Assembly (NCBI GenBank): GCA_016936665.1
Contig: JAFGXI010000005.1
Location: 99,311 to 163,310, forward strand
Source of the DNA: Bacteroidales bacterium
Lineage (GTDB): Bacteria > Bacteroidota > Bacteroidia > Bacteroidales > JAFGXI01
Direction of reading: 5' to 3'
DNA length: 64,000 nucleotides
A program made the translations under genes and the position numbers. The notes beneath the pieces are model-generated. The model worked only from the letters and a program-made list of their open reading frames with translations. It ran no database searches and was not told where the DNA came from. Below, piece after piece: positions 1-9,242 of this stretch (the stretch's first letter is position 1; each line of letters begins with the position of its first letter).

Positions 1-1321
<1,321 letters not shown>

Positions 1322-1345
1322 TTATTAATATCTAATTTGAATTTG

Positions 1346-1353
1346 CAAATTTA
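1346..1353 (-). promoter_or_regulatory. -7 box for atpD
   Basis: On the minus strand this reads TAAATTTG, matching the Bacteroidota sigma-70 -7 consensus TAnnTTTG, 37 bp upstream of the atpD ATG. No convincing -33 TTTG is seen at the usual 19-21 bp spacing. Confidence 0.5.
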
Positions 1354-1491
1354 TGACTTTTTGTCAATTTAAAATCGTTTTATTTAAGATTTTTTATCTA
1401 TCATAAAAATATATCTAACTCATTGATATATAATTTCATATCAATTATATCAAAAGATCACAAATTGAATAGTCTTTTATTTGAAAGAGGC

Positions 1492-2223
1492 TTATTGCTT
1501 TTCTTCGTTCAATCGATTTCCACAACGCTTGCAAAAAATGGCATCGGCATCGTTGTCTTCCGATAAGCAGTTGGGGCACACTTGGGTAGAAATGGTTTTG
1601 GGATTTTGTCGCATAGCTACAGAAACAATTCCTGTTGGTACGGCAATAATGGCGTAACCTAAAAGCATAACAAAGCTCGAAATAAGTTTACCTAAGCCGG
1701 TGTGTGGAGCAATGTCGCCATAACCAACTGTTGTAAGTGTGACGATAGCCCAGTAAATGCTTTCAGGGATGCTTTTAAAACCATTTTCTTCGCCTTCTAC
1801 CAAATACATTAAAGCCCCTAATATTGTTACTATTGCTAAAATTGCGACAAAAAAGACAAACAGTTTGTGCTGACTTTCACGAAGAGCGTAAAGAATAAGA
1901 CCTGCTTCTTTGGTGTAACGCGAGAGCTTAAAAATTCTAAAAACTCTTAACAATCGTAGTGCGCGAATTACCATTAAACCGTTTGCTCCGCTTAAGAAAA
2001 AGCTAATAAAAGTAGGTAGTATCGAGAGTAAGTCGACCAGTCCAAAGAAACTAAAAATGTATTTCCATGGTTTGGGTAAAACGTAAATTCTTAAAAGATA
2101 TTCAACAGTGAAAATAATTGTAACTATCCATTCGGCTATTTTAAGAAAGCCTCCTATTTGTAGGTTGACACTTTTTACACTTTCTAGCATTACCAACAAA
2201 ATGCTAAATAATATAACCCACAA
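1492..2223 (-). CDS. Voltage-gated-type K+ channel with C-terminal zinc ribbon
   Basis: This is a six-helix ion channel of the inner membrane. The selectivity filter TVGYGD is at residues 165-170 and an S4-like arginine-rich helix (RALRLLRVFRIF) at about 87-98. The C-terminus carries a cytoplasmic zinc ribbon, CPNC...CKRC (C216, C219, C231, C234), which is unusual for this family. The coordinates use the first canonical start, TTG at 2223-2221. However, the reading frame stays open to 2325 and encodes the conserved N-terminal segment LYEIIFEADT...FDIILL, so the real protein is about 20-25 residues longer and starts at a non-ATG codon (see findings). It is last in the DUF4290-murA-MORN operon. 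The K+ selectivity is inferred from the filter. Confidence 0.88.
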   Translation of the reverse strand: MWVILFSILLVMLESVKSVNLQIGGFLKIAEWIVTIIFTVEYLLRIYVLPKPWKYIFSFFGLVDLLSILPTFISFFLSGANGLMVIRALRLLRVFRIFKLSRYTKEAGLILYALRESQHKLFVFFVAILAIVTILGALMYLVEGEENGFKSIPESIYWAIVTLTTVGYGDIAPHTGLGKLISSFVMLLGYAIIAVPTGIVSVAMRQNPKTISTQVCPNCLSEDNDADAIFCKRCGNRLNEEKQ

Positions 2224-2302
2224 TAAAATAATGTCGAAGCGTTTCCCTGCTTTGGTGTCGGCTTCAAAAATAATTTCGTAGAGTTTTTGCTTATTTAAAG
2301 TG

Positions 2303-2794
2303 CTATTTTGCTTTTTTTGAGTCTCTTAAATCTACTGTTTGATCAACTTTTCCGTTTTTATAATATTCTTCTTTAGTTTTCTTGCCATCGGTATAATACG
2401 ACTTAATATAGATAGTTCCATCGGGCTTATATATATCGAAGATACCTTGCGATAATCCATTTTCGAAATGACCAGTGCTCCATACTCGACCATTTTCGTG
2501 ATAAAATACCCAACGACCATATCGTTCACCATTTTTAAAAGTGCCTTCGGCTTGCTTTACTCCATCAGAATAGAAATGTTCTTCAGCTATCTTCTGTGTT
2601 CTTTCATTGTCGTTTTCAAGATAATATATAGCACTTTTTATTTGTCCGTCGGGGTAGGTTTCTACAATAACAGTATCTAACTTTTGTTCTTTGATAGAAT
2701 TACTGTATTTTTCAAGTTCAGATGTGGCATTATTGCAAGCGTACAATACGATAATTATTAGTGATGCTAATAAGCTAAAACAGAAGTGTTTCAT
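2303..2794 (-). CDS. MORN-repeat-like lipoprotein (YwqK-type)
   Basis: The protein is 163 residues. A lipoprotein signal peptide ends in lipobox LYAC (Cys20), so it is exported and lipid-anchored. The rest consists of repeated short beta-hairpins of the type YxDGxxKxxxxYxNG, for example FYSDGVKQAEG and FENGLSQGIFD. These resemble the toxin-antitoxin YwqK family antitoxin/MORN variant repeats common in Bacteroidota; despite the database name, no toxin is visible here. The ATG is 12 nt after the murA stop, so it is probably co-transcribed with murA. The stop TAG (2305-2303) lies inside the open frame of the downstream channel gene. Function is unknown; an envelope scaffold role is only a guess. 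Confidence 0.8.
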   Translation of the reverse strand: MKHFCFSLLASLIIIVLYACNNATSELEKYSNSIKEQKLDTVIVETYPDGQIKSAIYYLENDNERTQKIAEEHFYSDGVKQAEGTFKNGERYGRWVFYHENGRVWSTGHFENGLSQGIFDIYKPDGTIYIKSYYTDGKKTKEEYYKNGKVDQTVDLRDSKKAK

Positions 2795-2806
2795 TTCAGT
2801 AATAAA

Positions 2807-4114
2807 TTAAATTCTTTTTATTGAGGCTCCAATTGCATTCAGACGGCTATCGATCGACTCGTAACCTCTGTCGATTTGTTCTATGTTATGAATACGACTT
2901 GTTCCATCGGCAGAAAGTGCAGCAATAAGCAATGAAACGCCTGCGCGTATATCGGGTGAGCTCATTTCTGTTCCGCGCAATTGGATTTTATTGTCTAGGC
3001 CAATAACATTGGCACGGTGAGGGTCGCATAAGATGATTTGCGCACCCATATCGATTAATTTGTCGACAAAGAACAAACGGCTTTCAAACATTTTTTGGTG
3101 TATGAGAACGCTCCCTTTGGCTTGCGTTGCTGTTACTAGTAGTACGCTTAGTAAGTCGGGTGTTAAACCCGGCCAGGGGGCATCGGCAATAGTTAAAATT
3201 GAACCGTCTATAAAGGTGTCGATTTCGTAGTTTTCTTGGGCAGGAATAAAAAGATCGTCTTCATTTTTGCGCTCCATTTGAATCCCTAATCTTGAAAATA
3301 CACGAGGAATCATTCCTAACTCGTCGTAGGCTACATCTTTTATCAAGATTTCCGACTTAGTCATTGCTGCTAATCCTATGAAACTGCCAATTTCAATCAT
3401 ATCGGGTAGGATGCGATGTTCGGTGCCATGTAGTTCTGCTACACCTTCAATGGTAAGGAGGTTAGAGCCAATACCTTTGATTTTAGCTCCCATTCTATTC
3501 AACATTTTACTCAATTGTTGAATGTACGGTTCGCAAGCTGCATTGTAAATTGTGGTGATGCCATCGGCCATAACGGCTGCCATTATAATATTAGCTGTTC
3601 CTGTAACAGAGGCTTCGTCGAGCAACATGTATGTGCCTTTTAGTTTTTGGGCATCAACAGTATAATAATTTCGTTTTTCGTCGTAATTGAAGTTGGCTCC
3701 TAATTTTTCGAAACCAATAAAGTGAGTGTCCAAACGTCGGCGTCCTATCTTATCGCCACCGGGCTTCGGAAGGAAGCCTTTTCCAAACCTAGACAAGAGA
3801 GGACCAAGCACCATTATAGATCCTCTTAAAGCGGCTCCAAGGCGGTTGTACTCATCGGAAATTAAATAATCTATATTGATGTTTTCGGACTGGAAGGTGA
3901 ACGTTCCTTTGCCTTTTTTTGTAACGTAAACCCCAAGACCTTCCAGTAATTCTATTAGTTTATTTACATCAAGTATGTTTGGAACATTAGATATTGTAAC
4001 CGGCTCTTTGGTTAACAAAACGGCACTGATAACTTGTAAAGCTTCGTTTTTTGCGCCTTGTGGAACTAAAGTGCCGTTTAATCGACGACCGCCTTCAATT
4101 TCGAAAGTACTCAT
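2807..4114 (-). CDS. murA: UDP-N-acetylglucosamine 1-carboxyvinyltransferase
   Basis: MurA catalyses the first committed step of peptidoglycan synthesis, transferring enolpyruvate from PEP to UDP-GlcNAc in the cytoplasm. The protein is 435 residues, close to the family length. The substrate lysine is seen in AKNEAL (K22). The catalytic loop reads PKPGGDKIG, so the usual Cys115 of E. coli is Asp here (D121), a change known to give fosfomycin insensitivity. The C-terminal DLRAxxS-like segment (PDIRAGVSLL) and the DRGYESID motif are present. The ATG directly follows the stop of the DUF4290 gene (TAAATG), which suggests translational coupling. The DUF4290-murA pairing is typical of Bacteroidota. 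Confidence 0.97.
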   Translation of the reverse strand: MSTFEIEGGRRLNGTLVPQGAKNEALQVISAVLLTKEPVTISNVPNILDVNKLIELLEGLGVYVTKKGKGTFTFQSENINIDYLISDEYNRLGAALRGSIMVLGPLLSRFGKGFLPKPGGDKIGRRRLDTHFIGFEKLGANFNYDEKRNYYTVDAQKLKGTYMLLDEASVTGTANIIMAAVMADGITTIYNAACEPYIQQLSKMLNRMGAKIKGIGSNLLTIEGVAELHGTEHRILPDMIEIGSFIGLAAMTKSEILIKDVAYDELGMIPRVFSRLGIQMERKNEDDLFIPAQENYEIDTFIDGSILTIADAPWPGLTPDLLSVLLVTATQAKGSVLIHQKMFESRLFFVDKLIDMGAQIILCDPHRANVIGLDNKIQLRGTEMSSPDIRAGVSLLIAALSADGTSRIHNIEQIDRGYESIDSRLNAIGASIKRI

Positions 4115-4687
4115 TTATTTTTTCTTTTTTTTCTTTTTTAGTTTTTGGGCTTTGACATCCACCAATTCAATTTTATCTAAAAATGGGAAATCGCGATTAG
4201 AAAGTCGTTTGAAATCTTTAATAATGATATCGTCGTTAACCAAATCTTTATTCCACATAATGTAGAGTTTTTTCATTTGATTAAGAATTTGCTCAACATA
4301 TAATTCTTGTTCTTCGCCTGAAAATAAATCAATTGCAGAGATCAGTAATTCAACATTTCTTCCGTAATGTTTAATTCTTATCAGATTTTTTGGATATTCT
4401 AAAGTATCGGGTTTGTTGAATATTTTTTCTTTTTCGGGAATTTCTACAGGAATTTCTACATCTAAGTCAAACTCAGCCATTATCATTAATTGAGTCCATA
4501 AATGAATGGCCATTTCTTCTTTATTTTTAAACTGAGGGCTTATAGCCGACATAACATCTATAACTGCTTTTGCCTGCTGATTTCTTTCTTCTTTATCTTT
4601 TATAAGCTTCAATTGCTCAATCATTTGGTGTATGTTTCGTCCATATTCCGGCAGAATGAGTCTTTGTCGACTGGTATTATAATCCAT
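4115..4687 (-). CDS. DUF4290 domain protein
   Basis: The protein has 190 residues and belongs to a Bacteroidota-specific family of unknown function that usually sits just upstream of murA. I chose the ATG at 4687-4685 because the family starts MDYNT...LPEYGRN and because an upstream TTG (4705) lies inside a promoter box. The predicted protein is soluble and mostly helical. The C-terminus is a tract of lysines (KAQKLKKKKKKK) encoded by an A-rich run that also forms the region just before the murA start. First gene of the murA operon. A link to cell-wall synthesis is inferred from position only. Confidence 0.85.
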   Translation of the reverse strand: MDYNTSRQRLILPEYGRNIHQMIEQLKLIKDKEERNQQAKAVIDVMSAISPQFKNKEEMAIHLWTQLMIMAEFDLDVEIPVEIPEKEKIFNKPDTLEYPKNLIRIKHYGRNVELLISAIDLFSGEEQELYVEQILNQMKKLYIMWNKDLVNDDIIIKDFKRLSNRDFPFLDKIELVDVKAQKLKKKKKKK

Positions 4688-4702
4688 TTGTATAATTTTT
4701 TT

Positions 4703-4710
4703 CAAAAATA
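4703..4710 (-). promoter_or_regulatory. -7 box for the DUF4290-murA operon
   Basis: On the minus strand this reads TATTTTTG, which fits TAnnTTTG, 16 bp upstream of the chosen ATG at 4687. It overlaps the alternative TTG start at 4705, arguing against that start. Confidence 0.4.
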
Positions 4711-4768
4711 CAATTTTTATGGGAATGTAAACTTGTCAAGTCGGGGTTTTAAATTCGCCAAAATAACA

Positions 4769-4776
4769 TATCTTTG
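4769..4776 (+). promoter_or_regulatory. -7 box for the Rrf2 regulator
   Basis: TATCTTTG matches the Bacteroidota -7 consensus TAnnTTTG and lies 37 bp before the ATG at 4813. It overlaps a possible TTG start at 4774, which is therefore unlikely. It is divergent from the murA operon promoter at 4703-4710. Confidence 0.5.
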
Positions 4777-4812
4777 CTAAAGATCGTTTTTAGCAATTTA
4801 AATTCTCTCCGG

Positions 4813-5256
4813 ATGTCTAAAGTTGTAACTATTTCTGAAGCTGCTTCAATTGCATTACATGGTATGGTGTTGTTAGCCCAATCGCAAGATAAACTAACAA
4901 ATGTTAATCAAATTGCAGAATTGACTTCCAGTTCCAGACATCATGTTGCAAAAGTTTTTCAGGTGTTGGTTAAAGAAGGATGGGTGAATTCTCATCGTGG
5001 TCCGACAGGAGGTTTTAAATTAATTGTCGATCCTTCATCAATCAATTTTTTGCAAATATACGAGTTAATCGAAGGCGAAATAGACCGTTCTTATTGCCCG
5101 TTCGATAAGTACGAGGTTTGTGCATTCAACGATTGCCTTTTAGGGGGCATTACAAAAAAAATGACTATAGAATTTGCAAAATATTTGGAAAGTCAAACTT
5201 TAGCGATGCACTTAAATAACAAGAGTGTTCGCGCGATGCACATAAAAGAAGATTAG
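4813..5256 (+). CDS. Rrf2-family transcriptional regulator
   Basis: This 147-residue winged-helix repressor belongs to the Rrf2 family (IscR/NsrR/CymR relatives). The helix-turn-helix includes SSSRHHVAKVFQVL (residues 39-52), followed by the wing HRGPTGGF typical of the family. Three cysteines, C95, C103 and C108 (CX7CX4C), sit where IscR and NsrR bind an Fe-S cluster, so redox, iron or NO sensing is plausible. The start at 4813 (MSKVVTISEA) fits the family N-terminus. It is divergent from the DUF4290-murA operon, which it might control, and convergent with the HAD gene, with only 10 bp between stops. Confidence 0.9.
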   Translation: MSKVVTISEAASIALHGMVLLAQSQDKLTNVNQIAELTSSSRHHVAKVFQVLVKEGWVNSHRGPTGGFKLIVDPSSINFLQIYELIEGEIDRSYCPFDKYEVCAFNDCLLGGITKKMTIEFAKYLESQTLAMHLNNKSVRAMHIKED

Positions 5257-5266
5257 CTTTTGTTTT

Positions 5267-5686
5267 TTATTTACCAAATAATTTAGAAAAAAGACCCTTT
5301 TTTGGGTTTGATTGCTTGTTTTGCTCTTCGAGTTGTTTCATGTATTCGGTTTCGTTTTCTAACAGTTCCCAAACTTTACTCCAACCCGGAAATCCGCCAA
5401 TATTTCTATCGTCGATATAAACATCGGCATTGATTTTTCTGGAAATATTATCGTCGAAAATTTCTTCAGGATAGTTGTTGTTAACGGCATAAAACTCAAT
5501 GCCATTCGATTTACAGAAATCCACAGCTTCTTTAAGTTCGTCCCCCGACCGGTAAGTCCATAAAATCAGTTGATGATTTTTTTGTTGAAGAGCCTTTAAG
5601 GTTTCGAATGCAAACAATTTTGTTTTGCCAATGGCCGGGTATTTATGTTCTACAATGGTTCCATCGAAATCTACAGCAATAACCAT
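5267..5686 (-). CDS. HAD-superfamily hydrolase, BT0820-like
   Basis: This is a small 139-residue HAD phosphatase. Motif I is DFDGT (residues 6-10, nucleophile D6). Motif II is probably LWTYRSG. The acidic motif is IDDRN at about residues 91-95. No cap domain is present, so the substrate may be large or exposed. It resembles the BT0820-type HAD proteins common in Bacteroidota; the physiological substrate is unknown. The C-terminus is charged (SNPKKGLFSKLFGK). It stands alone, convergent with the Rrf2 gene and downstream of the PKD protein gene. Confidence 0.82.
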   Translation of the reverse strand: MVIAVDFDGTIVEHKYPAIGKTKLFAFETLKALQQKNHQLILWTYRSGDELKEAVDFCKSNGIEFYAVNNNYPEEIFDDNISRKINADVYIDDRNIGGFPGWSKVWELLENETEYMKQLEEQNKQSNPKKGLFSKLFGK

Positions 5687-5753
5687 AATGTTTTAATTTT
5701 TTTACTTAAACAAGATTTGGAAAAGCAAGTTAATGTAAAGCTAGCTTAATGTG

Positions 5754-8700
5754 TTATTGTTTAACAAATTTTTTGATTGATGTGCCTATTTTTAAGATGT
5801 ATAATCCCGACGATAAGGTTTTAGTGTCTATCTCGTAACGATTTAACCCCTCTAAAACTTTAGTTTGTCCATAAATTAATACTTTGCCAGCCATGTCTGT
5901 TATTTGGTAATTGTAAACCAATTCATCTTCAGAATTCATCAAAAGAAACATGCTTTCTTTTACTGGATTAGGATAGAGTTTTAGAATTATTTCGTTGGTT
6001 TGATGCGCTTGGCAAAGTATATTATTGTCGAGATCTATGTCTTCGAACTCGCCATATGGCAAAGCTGTGATGCACAAATAATATTCGTTTGAGATATCTT
6101 GATAAAATCTGCTGTTCAGAGTGTAAATTGTTGTACCGCCGATATCAAGTACACTTGGGTAAATTTCTTCGAAGGTTAATTCATCGTTCAATTCAATTTT
6201 AAATTTAATCTGTTCGATGTCTAAATTACCGACATTACTCAAGCGAAGGGAAATGGCCATGCGACCATCAATTTTACTTATATTTAAATCGCTAATCATC
6301 AAATCTAATAAAGGCTGAACAATTTTCACATATGAAAACGAGGAATCGTAACAAGCGTTCTCTGTTTGCACTTTTAAATAAGGTTCAAAATAACCAATAT
6401 TGGTGTACATATGCTGTGTGTTCGCTTCATTTCCAAGGTAATCGTCGCCAAAATGATATTCGTATTGCCAAGTATCGGCAAGAGAATCGGCTGTAAAATA
6501 AATCCACTTATTGGCTGTGTTATAATGCTCAGAAACGCTAAAAGAAGCCTTAGGCAAAGGAAAGACAGTAAACAAACTTGAGTCGGTGTTTTCGCAACCC
6601 GATTCTGAAATCACTTTAAGTGTTAACCAAAAGTTGCCGGTGTCTGGCGGCAGCAAACTCAGTTGTTCGTTTGTGCTGATCAACTGCTTGTCTAACCACC
6701 AATAATAGTGTTTAATGTCGCTTTGTTCATCGGTAGAGAGATTCGTAACGTGCAGGCTATCTCTTAAACAAAGGTTGTTGGCTTGGAAATGGGCTATTGG
6801 ATTAGGAAATACCCATAAAGATTTTTGAATGGTATCTGCACAACCATTTACGCCTATCGCTCTTAATTGCATTTGGAATGGCCCAACTTGCGGTAAAGTA
6901 AAAGTTGGGGTGGGATCTTCGGATTGTTGCCCAAGTGAGCTTAACCAAGAGGTATGCGTGATTGGATTGGTTGAAATGGTTTGCGAGGCGTCGAAAAATG
7001 TTGCTTCTCGACCATAGCAAAGTGGCGTGTAGGTGAAATCGGCCACAGGGGTGTGTTTAACGCTAACTGTTTTATGAATGCTGTCGATACAACCAAAGTT
7101 ATTGCTAACCGAAAGTATAACGTTGTAGTCTCCCATTTGAGTATAGCTGTGTGTAGGAGATATGTTGTAAGTGCTGTCTGTTTCTGAAAAGAACCATTTG
7201 GTTTCCGAAATAAAGCCCATATCGGTAGTGCTTTGGTTGTAAAAAGGCACATTGTAACCGGTACAAGTTTGTCCGAAAGAAAAATTTGCTACAGGAAGGC
7301 TATAAACAGGAAGCATCTTTTGAACTTCGTTTTCACATAAACTATCGGTAATGATTTTTAATCTAACTGCAAACCAACCTGTATCTGCATATAAATGCAT
7401 TGGATTTTGTTCAAGCCCAGTTTGAACATCGCCAAAGTCCCATTGCCATTCTACGATATTGGATTGGTCGAGCGATTGCGATAAATCGGTAAATTGGACA
7501 GAATCGTCGAAACATAAATGATCGAATGAAAAGTCGACCATCGGGGTTTGACCTCTAATGTCTAAATTAACAGTGTCTCTGGCAACGCAAGATAAACTGT
7601 TGGTCGTAGTTACGCTATAATCGCCCGCTGTTTCTACAACAATGCTATTGCTACTCTCACCGGTTGACCATAGGTATGAAATTGTTTCAGCCTCACCATT
7701 TTTAAGTCGAATATTTTGACCTGCACAAATGGTATCGTCTAAGCCAAGTGATACATCGATAGGGTAAGTGTCAATGGTAATATGGGCGGTGTCGGAGGTG
7801 TAGGTGCAATATGATGCATCTGTTAATATAAAAAAATAAGTTCCTTCATTGCTTATCGATAAAACAGAATCTGTAGAAAAATCTGACCACAGATAATTAT
7901 AACCATCAACACTAGTTCCCCAATGAATCGTATCGCCATAACAAAGAGTCGTATCTTCGATATTATGTATATTAGGTACTTCATGAAAAGCAATATAAAT
8001 GGAATCGACAGATGTATTATTAAAAATATCTGTAACAGTGAGAGAATACCTTCCTGTCGAATATACTGTAATACTCTTTATCGTATCTCCTGTTGACCAA
8101 TAATATGATTTATATTCGTTTTCAATTGTAATGATGGAGCTATCCACCTCACAATATTTGTTTTCACCTAAATTTACTGCTGGTGCATATTTCCACCTGA
8201 GGTATTCATAATTTAACTTTAGAAGAGAATCGTTAATTTCTTTATCGTATAAAATTATTTCATTAATTTGACCTAAAAATGGAAAAACACCACTCCAACG
8301 GGACCCTATAGTTATTCCATCCATTGTGTTAGCGCCTCCGTTGCCAGAGGATTGAGAACCTTTGTATAAGTCTATTTTAGAATTAATACCATTAAAAATA
8401 TCTGTTCTAATACAGTAATCTCCAGGGGTATAGGTGCTATTTAGCGCCAAATATACTCCTCCAAATAGCTGATGTTTAGATAAATCCGGAATTATACTAA
8501 AGCAACGGGAAGTGGCACCCCCTGTTTTGGCATCGTATATGTGCGAATAAGTAGTTTTATCGCTGTTGAAAAACGAGATAACAGAAAATGGCTGTTCAAT
8601 ATTTTGAGTCAATAACTCAGTTTGTAAAAAGTCGTTAACCCCGTCGAAATTAATACTAGAATAATTGTTGATAATACCTAAAGAATCAATAATATATGGT

Positions 8701-9182
8701 TGTTTAGCCTCAACACTTTGACTGATGTGCATAGTGTCTGCTACAGCATTATTCCATTGTATCACCAATGTATCGGAAGCGATTAAACCTGAATCAGGTT
8801 TAAACCAGACAATAAGGCTGTCTATAACATTGGGGTTAAAATACCTAAACATAAGCGTATCGCTCCACTCGGAATATGAACCCTGATCGTAAGCCCTGAT
8901 TTTCCAAAAATATAATGTAGCGGGGTCTAAATTCGATAGAGCATATGAATTTGAAGGCAGATTTTCATCTATAAATAAAGAAATAAAATTTGAATCATTA
9001 GCGATTTGTAATTGATAATAATCAGTAGTTTTAGAAAATGTATTCCATGAAAAAGTTACCTCTCCCAAAGAAATAACAGAACTGTCTTTCGGGAGAATAA
9101 CTTCAACCTTTTGAGCATTACTCTCTATACTTGCAAAAACTAGAGCTATCAATAAAGATAAAATTATTACAAATCGGGCCAT
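5754..9182 (-). CDS. Large secreted PKD-repeat protein with T9SS sorting domain
   Basis: The protein has 1142 residues. A Sec signal peptide spans about 1-23 (ends SNAQ). A fibronectin-III-like domain follows at 25-115 and a LamG/concanavalin-like domain at ~120-330 (INFDGVNDF...). Three Ig-like repeats share the YLWSTG signature (about 336-540). Five PKD-like repeats of ~82 residues follow (546-955; VEWQWDFGD is the best preserved). A CARDB-like domain covers ~958-1060, and a type A T9SS sorting domain covers ~1067-1142 (LYPNPVKESM...). It is expected to be exported through the T9SS and kept on or released from the cell surface. A role in adhesion or matrix binding is inferred; no catalytic domain was seen. 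It is divergent from the flippase gene at 9243. Confidence 0.9.
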   Translation of the reverse strand: MARFVIILSLLIALVFASIESNAQKVEVILPKDSSVISLGEVTFSWNTFSKTTDYYQLQIANDSNFISLFIDENLPSNSYALSNLDPATLYFWKIRAYDQGSYSEWSDTLMFRYFNPNVIDSLIVWFKPDSGLIASDTLVIQWNNAVADTMHISQSVEAKQPYIIDSLGIINNYSSINFDGVNDFLQTELLTQNIEQPFSVISFFNSDKTTYSHIYDAKTGGATSRCFSIIPDLSKHQLFGGVYLALNSTYTPGDYCIRTDIFNGINSKIDLYKGSQSSGNGGANTMDGITIGSRWSGVFPFLGQINEIILYDKEINDSLLKLNYEYLRWKYAPAVNLGENKYCEVDSSIITIENEYKSYYWSTGDTIKSITVYSTGRYSLTVTDIFNNTSVDSIYIAFHEVPNIHNIEDTTLCYGDTIHWGTSVDGYNYLWSDFSTDSVLSISNEGTYFFILTDASYCTYTSDTAHITIDTYPIDVSLGLDDTICAGQNIRLKNGEAETISYLWSTGESSNSIVVETAGDYSVTTTNSLSCVARDTVNLDIRGQTPMVDFSFDHLCFDDSVQFTDLSQSLDQSNIVEWQWDFGDVQTGLEQNPMHLYADTGWFAVRLKIITDSLCENEVQKMLPVYSLPVANFSFGQTCTGYNVPFYNQSTTDMGFISETKWFFSETDSTYNISPTHSYTQMGDYNVILSVSNNFGCIDSIHKTVSVKHTPVADFTYTPLCYGREATFFDASQTISTNPITHTSWLSSLGQQSEDPTPTFTLPQVGPFQMQLRAIGVNGCADTIQKSLWVFPNPIAHFQANNLCLRDSLHVTNLSTDEQSDIKHYYWWLDKQLISTNEQLSLLPPDTGNFWLTLKVISESGCENTDSSLFTVFPLPKASFSVSEHYNTANKWIYFTADSLADTWQYEYHFGDDYLGNEANTQHMYTNIGYFEPYLKVQTENACYDSSFSYVKIVQPLLDLMISDLNISKIDGRMAISLRLSNVGNLDIEQIKFKIELNDELTFEEIYPSVLDIGGTTIYTLNSRFYQDISNEYYLCITALPYGEFEDIDLDNNILCQAHQTNEIILKLYPNPVKESMFLLMNSEDELVYNYQITDMAGKVLIYGQTKVLEGLNRYEIDTKTLSSGLYILKIGTSIKKFVKQ

Positions 9183-9242
9183 CTAAAACACACTAATTAT
9201 TATATTAATAAATAAATATAAGTTATTTTTACAAATAAAACA

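Noticed and set aside
2224..2302. Stretch between the first canonical channel start and the lipoprotein stop taken as non-coding
   Set aside because: The frame is open and encodes conserved-looking channel sequence, so it is treated as an N-terminal extension with an unclear start.
6802..7252. Several overlapping frames on both strands inside the PKD protein gene
   Set aside because: They are shadows of the 1142-residue protein, which has a signal peptide and repeat structure.
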